Positions 32,930-42,500 of a stretch of 42,766 bases of DNA are shown here, piece by piece. Source of the stretch: JBCBJZ01 sp038522635. GTDB lineage: Bacteria > Pseudomonadota > Alphaproteobacteria > Rhizobiales > Hyphomicrobiaceae. The stretch spans positions 1 through 42,766 of the forward strand of contig JBCBJZ010000011.1 in NCBI GenBank assembly GCA_038522635.1. The letters run 5' to 3'. Numbering within the stretch: the first letter of the stretch is position 1; every line of letters begins with the position of its first letter. Below the pieces are notes generated by a model, which was given only the letters and a program-made list of their open reading frames with translations, did not search any database and was not told where the DNA came from. A program made the translations under genes and the position numbers.

Positions 32930-34126
32930 ATGGTCCGCTTCGCCTCTCTCTGTTCGATCGCATCTTTTTCGATGGTTTTGGCCGCAGCGCTTGTCGTCGG
33001 CGCCCCCGACGCTTTCGCGCATGGCAGTCACGCTGTGCCGCCGCCTGCCGCTGATCCGGCGGTTTACACGCCACCGGTCGGGGCCGGTTGGTGGGAAGCG
33101 CTCTACGGGCGCCTCGACCATGCGATGACCACCATCCTGAAGGCGGCGAACAAGGGGGACAGTGTTGGGCCGTTCTTGATGATCCTGGCGCTCGCGTTCG
33201 CTTACGGTGTGGTCCACGCAGTTGGTCCAGGGCACGGCAAGCTGCTGCTCGGCTCCTTCATGACGGCGACGAACGCGCCGGCACGGCTCGGTATCACCAT
33301 GGCCGTCGCGGCGGCCGCAATCCAGGCGCTGCTCGCGATCAGCGTGGTGCTTGTCGTGGCGATCGGCCTTCAAGGCGTCGCCGATGCGGTGCCCGCGCTG
33401 CAAAGTACGGTTGGCACGGTTAGCTTTGTTTTGCTGACCGTGTTGGGGCTGATGATCGTGTTGCGCCAGCTTGCGGCCTTCGATTGGTTGCCCAAGCCCA
33501 TCGCGCAGCTCGCACCCGCTTCGATGTGCGCTTGTTGTGCGCACGACCATGCGGGCGGGCATGCCAAAGAGGCTGTGGCTCAACACGGGCATCACGGGCA
33601 TCAGCCTCATCATCATGCTCATGATCATGGACACAGCCATGATCACGGCTGCGGCCATGGACATGGAACCGGACACGGACAGGACCACGCGCATAAGTCC
33701 TGCGGCCATCATCATCACGATCACCAACACCATCATCATCATCATGGCGGTCACGCGCATGCGCCCGCTCACGGGCACAAGCACACCGATCCCGCCCAGG
33801 ATGCGTCGCTATCCGCTATCGGTGTCGCAGGCGTCACCCTATCGATGGGCATGCGCCCGTGCACAAGCGCGTTTGCCATCCTGCTGCTGGCGCTTGCCAA
33901 CAACGTGCTGGCCTTAGGCATCGCTGCAACGCTCGCCATGGCCGTCGGCGTCGCCTGCACGCTCATCCTCGTTGCCGTGTTCGCGGTCGATGTGCGCCAG
34001 TACGCTAACGCGGCGCTGAGCCAACGCTGGATGCCGACCCACGCTACGGGCTTCGTGACGCTGATCGCCGGCGCGTTGCTCACGTCGGTCGCCTTCGTCG
34101 GTCTGGTGCAGGCTGCCACGCAGTAG
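32930..34126 (+). CDS. His-rich NicO/RcnA-like metal transporter, Zur-regulated
   Basis: This 398-residue inner-membrane protein has a signal peptide-like N-terminus (to AHGSHA, near residue 30) and about six membrane spans. The signature HAVGPGHGKLLLGSF is typical of nickel/cobalt (NicO/RcnA) transporters. Between spans is a segment of about 85 residues with some 36 histidines (33540-33790), probably metal-binding. The family is known for Ni/Co export or uptake, but the Zur box and the znu genes next door suggest zinc is the substrate or that the protein scavenges it under starvation. ATG at 32930 (GGAG eight bases upstream) was preferred to GTG at 32927. It converges on znuB across an R1 repeat. 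Confidence 0.88.
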   Translation: MVRFASLCSIASFSMVLAAALVVGAPDAFAHGSHAVPPPAADPAVYTPPVGAGWWEALYGRLDHAMTTILKAANKGDSVGPFLMILALAFAYGVVHAVGPGHGKLLLGSFMTATNAPARLGITMAVAAAAIQALLAISVVLVVAIGLQGVADAVPALQSTVGTVSFVLLTVLGLMIVLRQLAAFDWLPKPIAQLAPASMCACCAHDHAGGHAKEAVAQHGHHGHQPHHHAHDHGHSHDHGCGHGHGTGHGQDHAHKSCGHHHHDHQHHHHHHGGHAHAPAHGHKHTDPAQDASLSAIGVAGVTLSMGMRPCTSAFAILLLALANNVLALGIAATLAMAVGVACTLILVAVFAVDVRQYANAALSQRWMPTHATGFVTLIAGALLTSVAFVGLVQAATQ

Positions 34127-34130
34127 GCTT

Positions 34131-34200
34131 GAGCAGCGGGCGCAAAGTGGGACTAACCGGCTCATACACCGGTGATCCCGATCAATCGCCCGATGATTTG
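34131..34200 (+). repeat. Dispersed repeat R1, short copy 3
   Basis: It carries both conserved ends of R1 in the same order and orientation: GAGCAGCGGGCGCAAAGTG at 34131 and GGTGATCCCGATCAATCGCC at 34171, followed by CGATGAT. The ~80-base middle of the longest copy is missing. It fills most of the gap between the converging NicO-like and znuB genes. Confidence 0.65.
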
Positions 34201-34209
34201 GTGTTCCGC

Positions 34210-35037
34210 TCACGTACGGCGTGTCACCGCGCGCTCTGCTGAGCGCTGACGCCACAGGAGCGGTGCGAGCAGTGACACGAGGAACAGCCCAAGCGCTGCC
34301 ACCACGATGCTGGGGCCTGTGGGCGTATCCCATTTGAGCGATCCGAACAGGCCTGCGATCACGGCTGCCACGCCGATGACCGCGGCAAGCGTAGCCATCT
34401 GCTCAGGGCCGGACGAGAACCGCCGCGCGGTCGCCGCCGGGATGATCAACATCGCCGTGATCAACAGAACCCCGACGATCTTCATGGCGATCGCGACAAC
34501 GGCGGCGAGCAGCAACATAAAGATCATGTTGGCGCGCTCAGGCTCGAGGCCTTCAGCTTCGGCCAGTTCGCTGCTGACCGTACCGGCAAACAGCGGCCGC
34601 CAGATCGCCGCAAGAACGGCCAAGCACACCGCGCCCCCCAGCCAGATCAGCGCGATATCGAGCTTCGAGACGGCCAGGATGTCGCCGAAGAGGAAGCCCA
34701 AAAGGTCGATCCTGACCCACGTCATGAACGACAAGACAACCAAGCCGAGCGCCAACGTCGCGTGTGCTAGCAAGCCCAGCAGCGCATCGGTGGAAAGCGC
34801 AGCCTGCCGGTTCAGCAGCAACAGCGCGCCCGAGACCGTCACCGAAACGGCGAACACGGCGAGCGTGATGTTGACTTCGAACAGGAACGCCAGCGCGACG
34901 CCCAGCAGGGCCGCATGCGAGAGCGTGTCGCCAAAGTAGGCGAGCCGACGCCATACGATGAAGCAGCCAAGTGGACCTGCGATCAGCGCCACGCCGATGC
35001 CGGCAATGATCGCCCGGGTGAAAAAGTCATCAAGCAT
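34210..35037 (-). CDS. znuB: Zinc ABC transporter permease
   Basis: This 275-residue permease of the ABC-3 (metal-type) family has about eight membrane spans, starting MLDDFFTRAIIAGIGVALIAGPLGCFIVWRRLAYFGDTLSHAALLGVALAF. The GDTLSHAALLG and EAEGLEPERANMIFMLL segments are conserved in ZnuB. ATG at 35037 overlaps the end of znuC by eight bases, with GAAGG nine bases upstream, so translation is coupled. A longer frame reaching 35268 only overlaps znuC and is rejected. The zur gene often found after znuB is not here. Confidence 0.94.
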   Translation of the reverse strand: MLDDFFTRAIIAGIGVALIAGPLGCFIVWRRLAYFGDTLSHAALLGVALAFLFEVNITLAVFAVSVTVSGALLLLNRQAALSTDALLGLLAHATLALGLVVLSFMTWVRIDLLGFLFGDILAVSKLDIALIWLGGAVCLAVLAAIWRPLFAGTVSSELAEAEGLEPERANMIFMLLLAAVVAIAMKIVGVLLITAMLIIPAATARRFSSGPEQMATLAAVIGVAAVIAGLFGSLKWDTPTGPSIVVAALGLFLVSLLAPLLWRQRSAERAVTRRT

Positions 35038-35911
35038 CGTCGCGGGCCTTCGCGATCTGGCCCGCAGGCTGAGCGCCGCGATTGCCGCCTCCGCTACGGC
35101 CGCCCTCACGACCGCCGCCCCCGCTTGCCCCATCATCGCCGATCGTCCCGTCGGCCGCCTGCACGCGCCCATCGGGCAAATGCGTGTGGTCGTGATGGTG
35201 TTCGTAGACGGCGAGACTGGCGGCCGCGCGCGCGCCGAACAGCGCTTTATACTCGGGGCTCGCGGCAACGCTTTTGGGCGTGCCTGAACAACAAACGTGT
35301 CCGTTGAGGCAGATCACGCGGTCGGTTGCCGCCATCACCAGGTGGAGGTTGTGCGAGATCAGCAGGATGCCACAGCCGAGCCGGTCACGGATGCGGCGGA
35401 TCAGATCGTAAAGCGCTGCTTCGCCCGAGAAGTCGACACCTTGAACGGGTTCATCGAGCACCAGAAGTTCGGGCTTGCGCGCGATCGCACGGGCGAGGAG
35501 CACGCGTTGAAACTCGCCGCCCGACAGCGTTTGCATTTGCGCTGCGGCAAGGTGCGCGACTTCGGTTTCGGCAAGCGCCTCGCGTGCTTCATCATCGCCG
35601 ATGCGACCGGTCAGACCCATGAAGCGGCGCACGCTCAGCGGCAGCGTCCAATCGATCGAAAGACGTTGGGGCACGTAGGCGATGCGCACGCCCGGACGCC
35701 GCCATGCGGTGCCTTCATCGGGCTGATGCACGCCAAGGACGAGTTTGGCAGTGGTCGATTTTCCGGCGCCGTTGGGGCCGATCAGCGTTACGATTTCGCG
35801 CGGGTGCAGCGCCAGAGAGATCCCCCGTACGAGCCACCGCCCGGAACGCCGCAGACCGGCGTTGTCGATGGCGATCAGCGGCTCGGGTTGGGGCAAAGCG
35901 TTGTCTTTCAT
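35030..35911 (-). CDS. znuC: Zinc ABC transporter ATPase
   Basis: This 293-residue ATPase drives zinc import with ZnuA and ZnuB. Walker A is LIGPNGAGKSTT, the signature is LSGGEFQRVLLARAI, Walker B is LLVLDEPVQGVD and the H-loop is LLISHNLHLVM. After the core come a His-rich patch EHHHDHTHLPDG and a Gly/Arg-rich tail of ~45 residues (GASGGGGREGGRSGGGNRG) that is longer than in E. coli ZnuC. It is divergent from znuA with a Zur box between them. Confidence 0.95.
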   Translation of the reverse strand: MKDNALPQPEPLIAIDNAGLRRSGRWLVRGISLALHPREIVTLIGPNGAGKSTTAKLVLGVHQPDEGTAWRRPGVRIAYVPQRLSIDWTLPLSVRRFMGLTGRIGDDEAREALAETEVAHLAAAQMQTLSGGEFQRVLLARAIARKPELLVLDEPVQGVDFSGEAALYDLIRRIRDRLGCGILLISHNLHLVMAATDRVICLNGHVCCSGTPKSVAASPEYKALFGARAAASLAVYEHHHDHTHLPDGRVQAADGTIGDDGASGGGGREGGRSGGGNRGAQPAGQIAKARDDA

Positions 35912-36044
35912 GCAGAGTTCGGCGCTCCGTGATGAACGCTTTTGTGGCCGCTCAGTGTTTCGCCTGCGGGGGCAGTTTTGTGCGCAGGCCTTCGTGCACG
36001 CCGTTGCCTAGGCTCAGAAGATGCGCTACCACCCGCGCCAGCGC

Positions 36045-36064
36045 TGTAACGTTATAACATTACA
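36045..36064. promoter_or_regulatory. Zur box in the znuC/znuA divergent promoter
   Basis: TGTAACGTTATAACATTACA is a 20-base palindrome with a single mismatched pair. It lies 28 bases before znuA and about 130 bases before znuC, so it can control both directions. Confidence 0.9.
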
Positions 36065-36091
36065 GGCAAACCATGGATCAAGGGTCGTCCG

Positions 36092-37135
36092 ATGCGCACC
36101 ATCATCTCCTTCGTCGCCGCCGCCACGATGTTGGCGGTCTCTGCCGCCTCCGCGCATGCGGAAGTCAAAGTGGTCACCTCCATTAAGCCGATACACTCCC
36201 TCGTCGCCGGTGTCATGAAAGGTGTGGGCACGCCTGGCCTGATCATCGAAGGTTCGACGTCACCGCATACGTTCTCGATGAAGCCGTCGCATGCCGCCAT
36301 GTTGCAAAAGGCCGACGTCGTATTCTGGGTCGGGCCTGCGATCGAAACGTTTCTGGTGAAGCCGCTTGAAACGCTCACGGCCAAGGCGACCGTGGTTAAG
36401 CTTCTGGAGACCCAGGGCCTGACGAAGCTGAAAGTGCGTGAGGGCGATGGTTTCGAAGGCCATGACGACCACGGGCATGGTGACGACCACGGCGCCCACA
36501 AAGACAAAGACCACGGCGCCCACAAAGAAGATGCCCATAAGAAAAAAGGCCACGGCGACGATCATCACGATGATCACGGCAAGAAGCGCGAGGCGGCCGA
36601 TCACGGCGATCATGAAGTCGATGCCCACGTTTGGCTCGACCCGATGAACGCCAAGGTTCTCGTGACCGCCATCAAGAACGCGCTGATCAAAGCCGATGCG
36701 GCGAACGCGGCGATCTACGAGCGCAACGCAGCCGCGATCGCGAAACGCATCGATGGTCTGGTGGCGCAAGCGACCGCCGATGTGACGCCGATACGCGGCA
36801 AGGGCTTTCTCGTGTTCCACGACGCCTATCAGTATTTCGAGAAGCGCTTTGGCGTGAAGGCGTCGGGGTCTATCACCGTGTCCCCTGAAGTGATGCCGGG
36901 CGCCAAGCGCGTGGGCGAACTGCGCACCAAGGTGAAGAGCCTGGCCGTGCAGTGCGTGTTTTCCGAACCGCAATTCAAACCCAAGCTGGTCGCCACGGTC
37001 ATCGAAGGCACGCCCGCTCGTTCTGGCGTGCTTGATCCGCTCGGCGCATCGCTCAAAAACGGCCCCGATCTCTATTTCGAGCTGATCCAGAACATGGCGG
37101 CGTCGCTGAAAGGCTGCCTGACGAAATCAGGCTGA
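36092..37135 (+). CDS. znuA: Zinc-binding periplasmic protein
   Basis: This 347-residue cluster A-I receptor of the zinc importer has signal peptide MRTIISFVAAATMLAVSAASAHA with the mature start EVKVVTSIKPIHSLVAGVM; the His in PIHS is a zinc ligand. A long Asp/His/Lys-rich loop (about residues 125-175, DDHGHGDDHGAHKDKDHG) is typical of ZnuA, followed by ligand His in DAHVWLDP and in FLVFHDAYQYFEKRFG. Two cysteines near the C-terminus (VQCVFSEPQF and LKGCLTKSG) match the ZnuA disulfide. AAGGG lies seven bases before the ATG. The Zur box precedes it directly. Confidence 0.96.
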   Translation: MRTIISFVAAATMLAVSAASAHAEVKVVTSIKPIHSLVAGVMKGVGTPGLIIEGSTSPHTFSMKPSHAAMLQKADVVFWVGPAIETFLVKPLETLTAKATVVKLLETQGLTKLKVREGDGFEGHDDHGHGDDHGAHKDKDHGAHKEDAHKKKGHGDDHHDDHGKKREAADHGDHEVDAHVWLDPMNAKVLVTAIKNALIKADAANAAIYERNAAAIAKRIDGLVAQATADVTPIRGKGFLVFHDAYQYFEKRFGVKASGSITVSPEVMPGAKRVGELRTKVKSLAVQCVFSEPQFKPKLVATVIEGTPARSGVLDPLGASLKNGPDLYFELIQNMAASLKGCLTKSG

Positions 37136-37172
37136 TTTCGTTCCCTTAAGGGTTGCTGAAAGACCAAAGCAC

Positions 37173-37212
37173 GGCGTCGGTCCAAGTCGGGACCGGCGCC
37201 GCTTGTTTGGGT
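37173..37212 (+). terminator. Probable znuA terminator
   Basis: An 11-bp stem with one G-U pair (GGCGTCGGTCC / GGACCGGCGCC, 37173-37200) is followed by GCTTGTTTGGGTT, a weak T-rich stretch, 38 bases past the znuA stop. Confidence 0.55.
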
Positions 37213-37331
37213 TCGCGGATCGTGACGCGCTTGATCGATCGAACGCGCCCGCGTAGCCAGGGCGCAGGATCATAGTGGATACCGCGCGCAACGCAGCGCG
37301 CTGCCCGTATCCCACGCCAAGAGGCTAAGCG

Positions 37332-37790
37332 ATGAAGAAGAAGGTCACGTTGAAGGCCATCACGGCCGACAACTGGGAAGAGGTCGCTGATCTTGAGGTG
37401 AGCGATGAGCAGGACGACTTCGTTGCGAGCAACGCCTTCTCGATCGCGGAATCGAAGTTCAATGACCACGCCGTCCCGCTTGCCATTTATGCGGGCGACG
37501 AGCCGGTCGGCTTCATCATGTACGAGCCGCAACATGACGAAGACGACCCCTCAACGTTCCTGATCTATCGCTTCATGGTCGATGAAGATCATCAGGGTGA
37601 GGGGCACGGGCGGGCTGGCATGGCAGCACTGCTGGATCGGTTGCGCGCGACGCCCGCATGCCGACGGATCACGATTTGCTATGTGGCGGGTAACGCGCGT
37701 GCGAAAGCGTTCTACGCGAGCTTCGGTTTCAAAGAGGTCGGCACCAACGACGACGGTGAGTTGGTCGCCGAGATCATTGTCGGCGAGTAG
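37332..37790 (+). CDS. GNAT N-acetyltransferase, spermidine/spermine type (PaiA/BltD-like)
   Basis: This 152-residue single-domain acetyltransferase starts MKKKVTLKAITADNWEEV. The acetyl-CoA loop is HQGEGHGRAGM, after the strand LIYRFMVDEDHQG, and the C-terminal NARAKAFYASFGFKEVG is typical of the family. Relatives acetylate polyamines such as spermidine. If the neighbouring genes do make a diaminobutyrate polymer, an amine acetyltransferase next to them could modify or detoxify precursor or product; this is inference only. AAGAGG lies seven bases before the ATG. A gap of ~450 bases separates it from the aminotransferase gene, so they are probably separate transcripts. Confidence 0.85.
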   Translation: MKKKVTLKAITADNWEEVADLEVSDEQDDFVASNAFSIAESKFNDHAVPLAIYAGDEPVGFIMYEPQHDEDDPSTFLIYRFMVDEDHQGEGHGRAGMAALLDRLRATPACRRITICYVAGNARAKAFYASFGFKEVGTNDDGELVAEIIVGE

Positions 37791-37929
37791 GTGCGCGTTG
37801 GGCCGGGGGACCAGTGTTTGATCGCTCAACTTTCGCGTGCGCTATGCCGCCTGAAGTGGCGTGTGACACGAAACTCAAGCGATTGTGAAGCGAGCCGGCT
37901 CCGCTTGCGCGTTGATTGCGCTGGGGATT

Positions 37930-38107
37930 CTTAGACCCTTCAAATTGTTGGGTTTCTTGCCAATTGGCATCCCATGCGGCCGTGGCTTACAAGCCCGTGC
38001 CGCGTGCGACGCTGCCTAATCGTTGCGCATTTGCATACCTTTGCGGTGATCCGTGTGCGACGTCCTGACCTACCGGAGCGGTGGGTATCCACCCGCGCCA
38101 TTTTTTT
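37930..38107 (+). ncRNA. Candidate structured RNA or leader ending in a terminator-like hairpin
   Basis: This gene-free stretch upstream of the aminotransferase holds, in order: a 12-base palindrome TGCCAATTGGCA (37958-37969); a hairpin GCGGC-CGT-GGCT-taca-AGCC-CGT-GCCGC (37976-38003); a hairpin GCGACG/CGTTGC close after it; the octamer GTGCGACG repeated; and a G+C hairpin (GTGG/CCAC, about 38076-38097) followed by seven Ts (38101-38107). It could be a small RNA, an attenuating leader or just the distal terminator of the GNAT transcript. It matches no RNA family I recognise. Confidence 0.35.
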
Positions 38108-38245
38108 CCAAAGGCCGAGCGGACGCTTCGCTGACGTAGATCGGCGGGGTTAAACGGGGTCGGCGGGTCGAACCCAATGCGGGCTTGCACAAGGCCCCAC
38201 GTGAACCGCTGCGATGAGGGCGGTGGTGCACCATCAAGGAGTGCG

Positions 38246-39538
38246 ATGTCGATGGACGCGCAGATTTTCGAGACCATGGAAGCTCAGGTGCGCAGTTACT
38301 GCCGCAGCTTCCCGACCGTCTTTGCGCACGCGCGCGGCGCCACGCTGACCGATGCGGACGGCCGCGCTTACATCGACTTTCTGGCCGGCGCCGGCACGCT
38401 CAATTACGGCCACAACAACCCACGCATCCGCGATGCCGTGATCGCCTATTTGCAGGGCGATGGCGTGGCGCACGCGCTCGACATGTACACGGTCGCGAAG
38501 GCGACGTTCCTCACGACCTTGCGGGACACGATCCTTGAACCCCGCGGGCTCGGCTACAAGGTCACCTTCCCCGCACCGACCGGCACCAACGCGGTGGAAA
38601 CCGCGATGAAGTACGCCCGCCGTGCGACGGGCCGCTCCTCCATCATCGCCTTCACGAACGCGTTCCACGGTATGACGCTTGGGTCACTGGCAGCCTCCGG
38701 CAACCGCGCCAAGCGCGACGGGGCTGGCGTTGCGTTTTCCGGCATCACGCGGCTTCCCTACGATGGTTATATGCCGGGGCTCGACAGTGCCGCGCTGCTG
38801 AAGACGCTGCTGGAAGATGGCGGCAGCGGGGTCGATAAGCCCGCCGCCATCATCGTGGAGACGGTACAAGCCGAAGGTGGGCTGCAGACCGCTTCGCCCG
38901 CCTTCATGCGCGCGCTGGCTCAGATCGCGGCCGAACACGGCATCCTTCTGATCGTGGATGACATTCAGACGGGCTGCGGGCGGACGGGACCGTTTTTCAG
39001 CTTCGAAGAGATGGGCGTGGTGCCTGACATCGTCTGCCTGTCGAAGGCCATCGGCGGCATGGGGCTGCCGTTGGCATTGGTCTTGTTCAAGCCCGAACTT
39101 GATGTGCTGAAGCCCGGTGAGCACAACGGGACGTTCCGCGGCAATAACCTGGCGTTCGTGGCGGCCACGCAGGCGCTGAGCTTCTGGCGCGAACCGGCCT
39201 TCGTGATGCGCAACGGCGATGTCGCAACCCGTTTGCGCGATCACTTGGAGCGCCTCGCGACGCGCTACCAAGCCCAAGGCTGCCACCTGCGCGGTCGCGG
39301 TCTGCTGCTGGGCCTGTCCTGGGATGACACGGCCACGGCGTCAGCGGTCTCGCGTGCCGCTTTCGCACGCGGGCTGATCATGGAGACGACCGGCGCGAAG
39401 GATCAGGTCTTGAAGCTGTTGCCGCCGCTGACGATCACGGATGACGAGCTGGCGCGCGGCTTGGATGCGCTCGATGCGGCGTTGGAAGACGTTTGCGGTC
39501 GCGGTGATGTTGCTGTGCCGTTGCAGGCGGCCGAGTGA
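38246..39538 (+). CDS. Diaminobutyrate--2-oxoglutarate aminotransferase (EctB-like)
   Basis: This 430-residue PLP enzyme of class III would transfer an amino group from glutamate to aspartate semialdehyde, giving L-2,4-diaminobutyrate. The PLP lysine is Lys267 in CLSKAIGGMGLPLALVLFK, and the segment PGEHNGTFRGNNLAFVAATQAL matches EctB and related Dab aminotransferases strongly. The substrate-side IVDDIQTGCGRTG is also conserved. ATG at 38246 has AAGGAG four to five bases upstream; ATG at 38252 is possible. The next gene begins ten bases after its stop, so the two are co-transcribed. The ectA and ectC genes, which flank ectB in ectoine loci, are not beside it, so Dab is probably used by the synthetase that follows. 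Confidence 0.88.
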   Translation: MSMDAQIFETMEAQVRSYCRSFPTVFAHARGATLTDADGRAYIDFLAGAGTLNYGHNNPRIRDAVIAYLQGDGVAHALDMYTVAKATFLTTLRDTILEPRGLGYKVTFPAPTGTNAVETAMKYARRATGRSSIIAFTNAFHGMTLGSLAASGNRAKRDGAGVAFSGITRLPYDGYMPGLDSAALLKTLLEDGGSGVDKPAAIIVETVQAEGGLQTASPAFMRALAQIAAEHGILLIVDDIQTGCGRTGPFFSFEEMGVVPDIVCLSKAIGGMGLPLALVLFKPELDVLKPGEHNGTFRGNNLAFVAATQALSFWREPAFVMRNGDVATRLRDHLERLATRYQAQGCHLRGRGLLLGLSWDDTATASAVSRAAFARGLIMETTGAKDQVLKLLPPLTITDDELARGLDALDAALEDVCGRGDVAVPLQAAE

Positions 39539-39548
39539 CGAATTTCCG

Positions 39549-42500
39549 ATGCAACGACATGATGAGGCCGCGCTCAACGACGCCGCGCGCGAGGGGGAAG
39601 CGGGCGATGCGGGCGAAGCTGGTCAACCAAGCGAAAGCGCCACGTTAACGCAGGATGAGCAGCGCTTAGCGTCCGATCCTGCGCCGCGCCCGAACATCCT
39701 GACCGCCCCTGGCGTGGACAACGCGAACCGCTGGCGCCCCGGCGAGCGGTTGATCGACCTCTTCTGGCAGCGCTGTGACGCGCTTGAACGCGATGGGCTT
39801 GCCAAGACGCGTATCGCGCTTGAGGTCGACGGTGTTGCGCTGACCTATGCGGGCTTGCGTGATCAAGTCAGGCGCGCGGGGCACGCGCTCAACGCTTGCG
39901 GATTGAAACCGGGCGCGCGCGTGGGGCTGCTGCTCGATCGCGCGCTTGCGGGCTATGGCGCCATGCTGGCTGCGGTCAGCGCGGGCCTGGTCTACGTGCC
40001 GCTCGACACGAAGTTCCCCGCTGAGCGCATCGCCTACATCGCGGATGATGCGGAGCTTGAAGCGTTCATCGCGGTCAGCGATGCGTTGGCCTTGGCGGCC
40101 CCGACCGGACTGCCTGTGATCGATGCAGGCGATCTTTGGGCAGGCGCGCCGCTTGCCAGCGTAGCCGACTTTGCCGACGTGGCCGAGATGGCCAACGCTG
40201 CTTCCAGCGCCTCGCCGTTACGCAAAACATTGCCGCTGGCTGAAGCGAACCACGGGCCGCCATCGCACCAGGACGCAGAAGAAAACGCTGCTACCGGTGT
40301 CGGTGATGCGCTTGCCTACATCATCTACACCTCCGGCTCGACCGGCCGACCCAAAGGCGTTGCCGTCAACCACAGCGCCATCTGCAACTTCATCGCGGTC
40401 GCAGCCGAAGCCTACGGCTATCGCGACGATGACCGCGTCTACCAGGGCCTGACCTTCGCGTTCGATTTCTCCATCGAAGAGTTCTGGGTGCCGCTCGCGG
40501 TCGGCGCGACGCTGGTGGCCTCGCCGCGCGACATCCAATTGGTCGGACCGGCGCTGCATGCCTTCTTAACCGCGCAACGCATCACCGCGATGGCGTGCGT
40601 GCCAACGCTGCTCGCGACGCTCAAGGACGATGTGCCGAACTTGCGCTTTTTGCTGCTGTCTGGCGAAGCCTGTCCACCCGATCTGGTCCGTCGCTGGGCG
40701 CGCCCTGAGCGCCGTCTGCTCAATGCCTACGGGCCGACCGAAGCCACCGTGACCGCCACTTGGACGCCACTTGCGCCGGGGCGAGCGGTCACGATCGGGG
40801 TGCCGCTTGCGACCTACACGATCGTGCTGTTGGAGCCGGATGCGGATCAGCTCACCGCGCCGGGCGAAGAGGGCGAGATCGCGATCGCCGGCGTTGGGCT
40901 CGCCAACGGCTACGTCAAACGGCCTGAACTCACGGCCCAGAAATTCATCGCCGACTTCCTGGGGCTCGCGGACAATCCCTCAGGGCGGTTGTACCGCACG
41001 GGCGACTGGGGGCGGATCACACCGGAAGGTGAAATCGCCTATCTCGGTCGCATCGACAGCCAGGTGAAGTTGAAGGGCTACCGCATCGAGCTTGGCGAAA
41101 TCGAAGAGGCGATGCTGCAACTCGACGGCGTGGCTCAGGCCTGCGTGGCAGTCCACGAAAGCGCTGATGGGACGAAGGACCTGGTTGGCTATTACAGCGC
41201 GTTTGCGGGCGTTGAAGGTGGTTCGGGCGTAGGGGGCGCAGCGGCGGCCGCAATGCAAGCCCCGCAGCGCGCGTGGATCGCACAGCGTCTGCGCGAGAGC
41301 CTGCCAGCCTACATGGTGCCAACCTATTTGGAGCCGCTGCCGGCCCTGCCTTTGATGCCGAGCCAGAAGGTCGATCGCACGCGGTTGCCGGCGCCCGCTC
41401 TGCCGCGCGTGACCGTGCAGACGGCAGACCACGAAGCGCCGGCAACGCCAACGGAAACGCGTGTCGCGCAGGTCGTCGCGCAAGTGCTGGGTCTTGATGA
41501 TGCGCCTTCGGTCAAAGCGCATCTGTTTGAAGACTTGGGCCTCGATTCCCTGCGCGCCGCTGAAGTCATCATGGCGCTCGATGAAGCCTTTGGCGATGCC
41601 AACGTCGCGATCGAACGCGTCTACCGCGCGCCCACCATCCGGGGGCTTGCCGCGGGCATCGATGAAGCGGGTGAAGAGGCCGGCGAGCGCGTGGTCGCAC
41701 CTCCAACACCGCGCGGTAGCGATAGGGCGCATGCCGTGTGCGCCACGCTGCAGGGCTTGACCTACATCGGTCTCTTCGCGGCCTATATCGCCGCTTCCTA
41801 CGCAAGCCTGGTTTGGATCGCACATGCGCCTGATCTCAGCGCCTGGTTCGCCCGCTCAGCGCTTTGCGCGTTGGGCTTCTTGCTCGGTCCTACGTTGTTG
41901 GCGCTTGCCGCGAAATGGGTGCTGATCGGCCGCTGGCGCCCGCAGCGCCTCCGCCTGTGGAGCCTCGGTTACGTCCGCTTTTGGTTCGTCCGCCTGTTGG
42001 TGGAGACGAGCCCGCCCGCATTGTTCCGCAACTCGCCGGTGTTCAACGTCTACCTGCGGGCGCTCGGCGCCCGTGTCGGCGACCACGCGTTGCTCGCGCC
42101 CAAATCTTTCCCGCTCTGCACCGATCTTCTGACGATCGGCAATAACGTGGTGGCGCGTAAAGGCTGTCACATCACGGGTTATCACGCCGAGGGCGGCTTC
42201 CTCGAAATCGGGCCCATCGTGCTTGGCGATGATGCGGTCATCGGCGAGAACGCGGTCATCGCTTTCAACACCGGTATGGGAACCGGCGCACAGCTTGCGC
42301 ATGCGTCGGCGCTGTTGCCCGGCCAAAGCATCGAAGCGGGTGCGCGCGCCCACGGATCGCCAGCACGGCCTGCGAGCAGCTCGTTTGCTCACGAAAGCGT
42401 CCACGCACCATCGACGTTACGCCGTCGCGTTTACGGGGCGTGCGAGGCCGGCGTGACCTTCCTCGCCGCGATGCTGACGTTGGCGGCCGTAATCGCGCTG

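Noticed and set aside
32756..33784. A 342-codon open frame on the minus strand across the NicO-like gene, with runs of Met, Val and Ile
   Set aside because: It is the antisense of a His-codon-rich segment (CAT/CAC read backwards as ATG/GTG). The plus-strand frame has a Zur box, ribosome site and family motifs.
34210..35268. Long form of ZnuB with 77 extra N-terminal residues
   Set aside because: The extension only overlaps znuC in another frame; the ATG at 35037 has a ribosome site and starts at the conserved N-terminus.
37930..38107. 6S RNA, SRP RNA or a known riboswitch
   Set aside because: The conserved bulge, GGAAG-type loop or aptamer motifs of these RNAs are not seen; kept only as an unknown structured candidate.
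38246..39538. Ectoine biosynthesis locus
   Set aside because: No ectA or ectC is next to the EctB-like gene; a Pls-type synthetase follows instead. Genes beyond the window could still change this.
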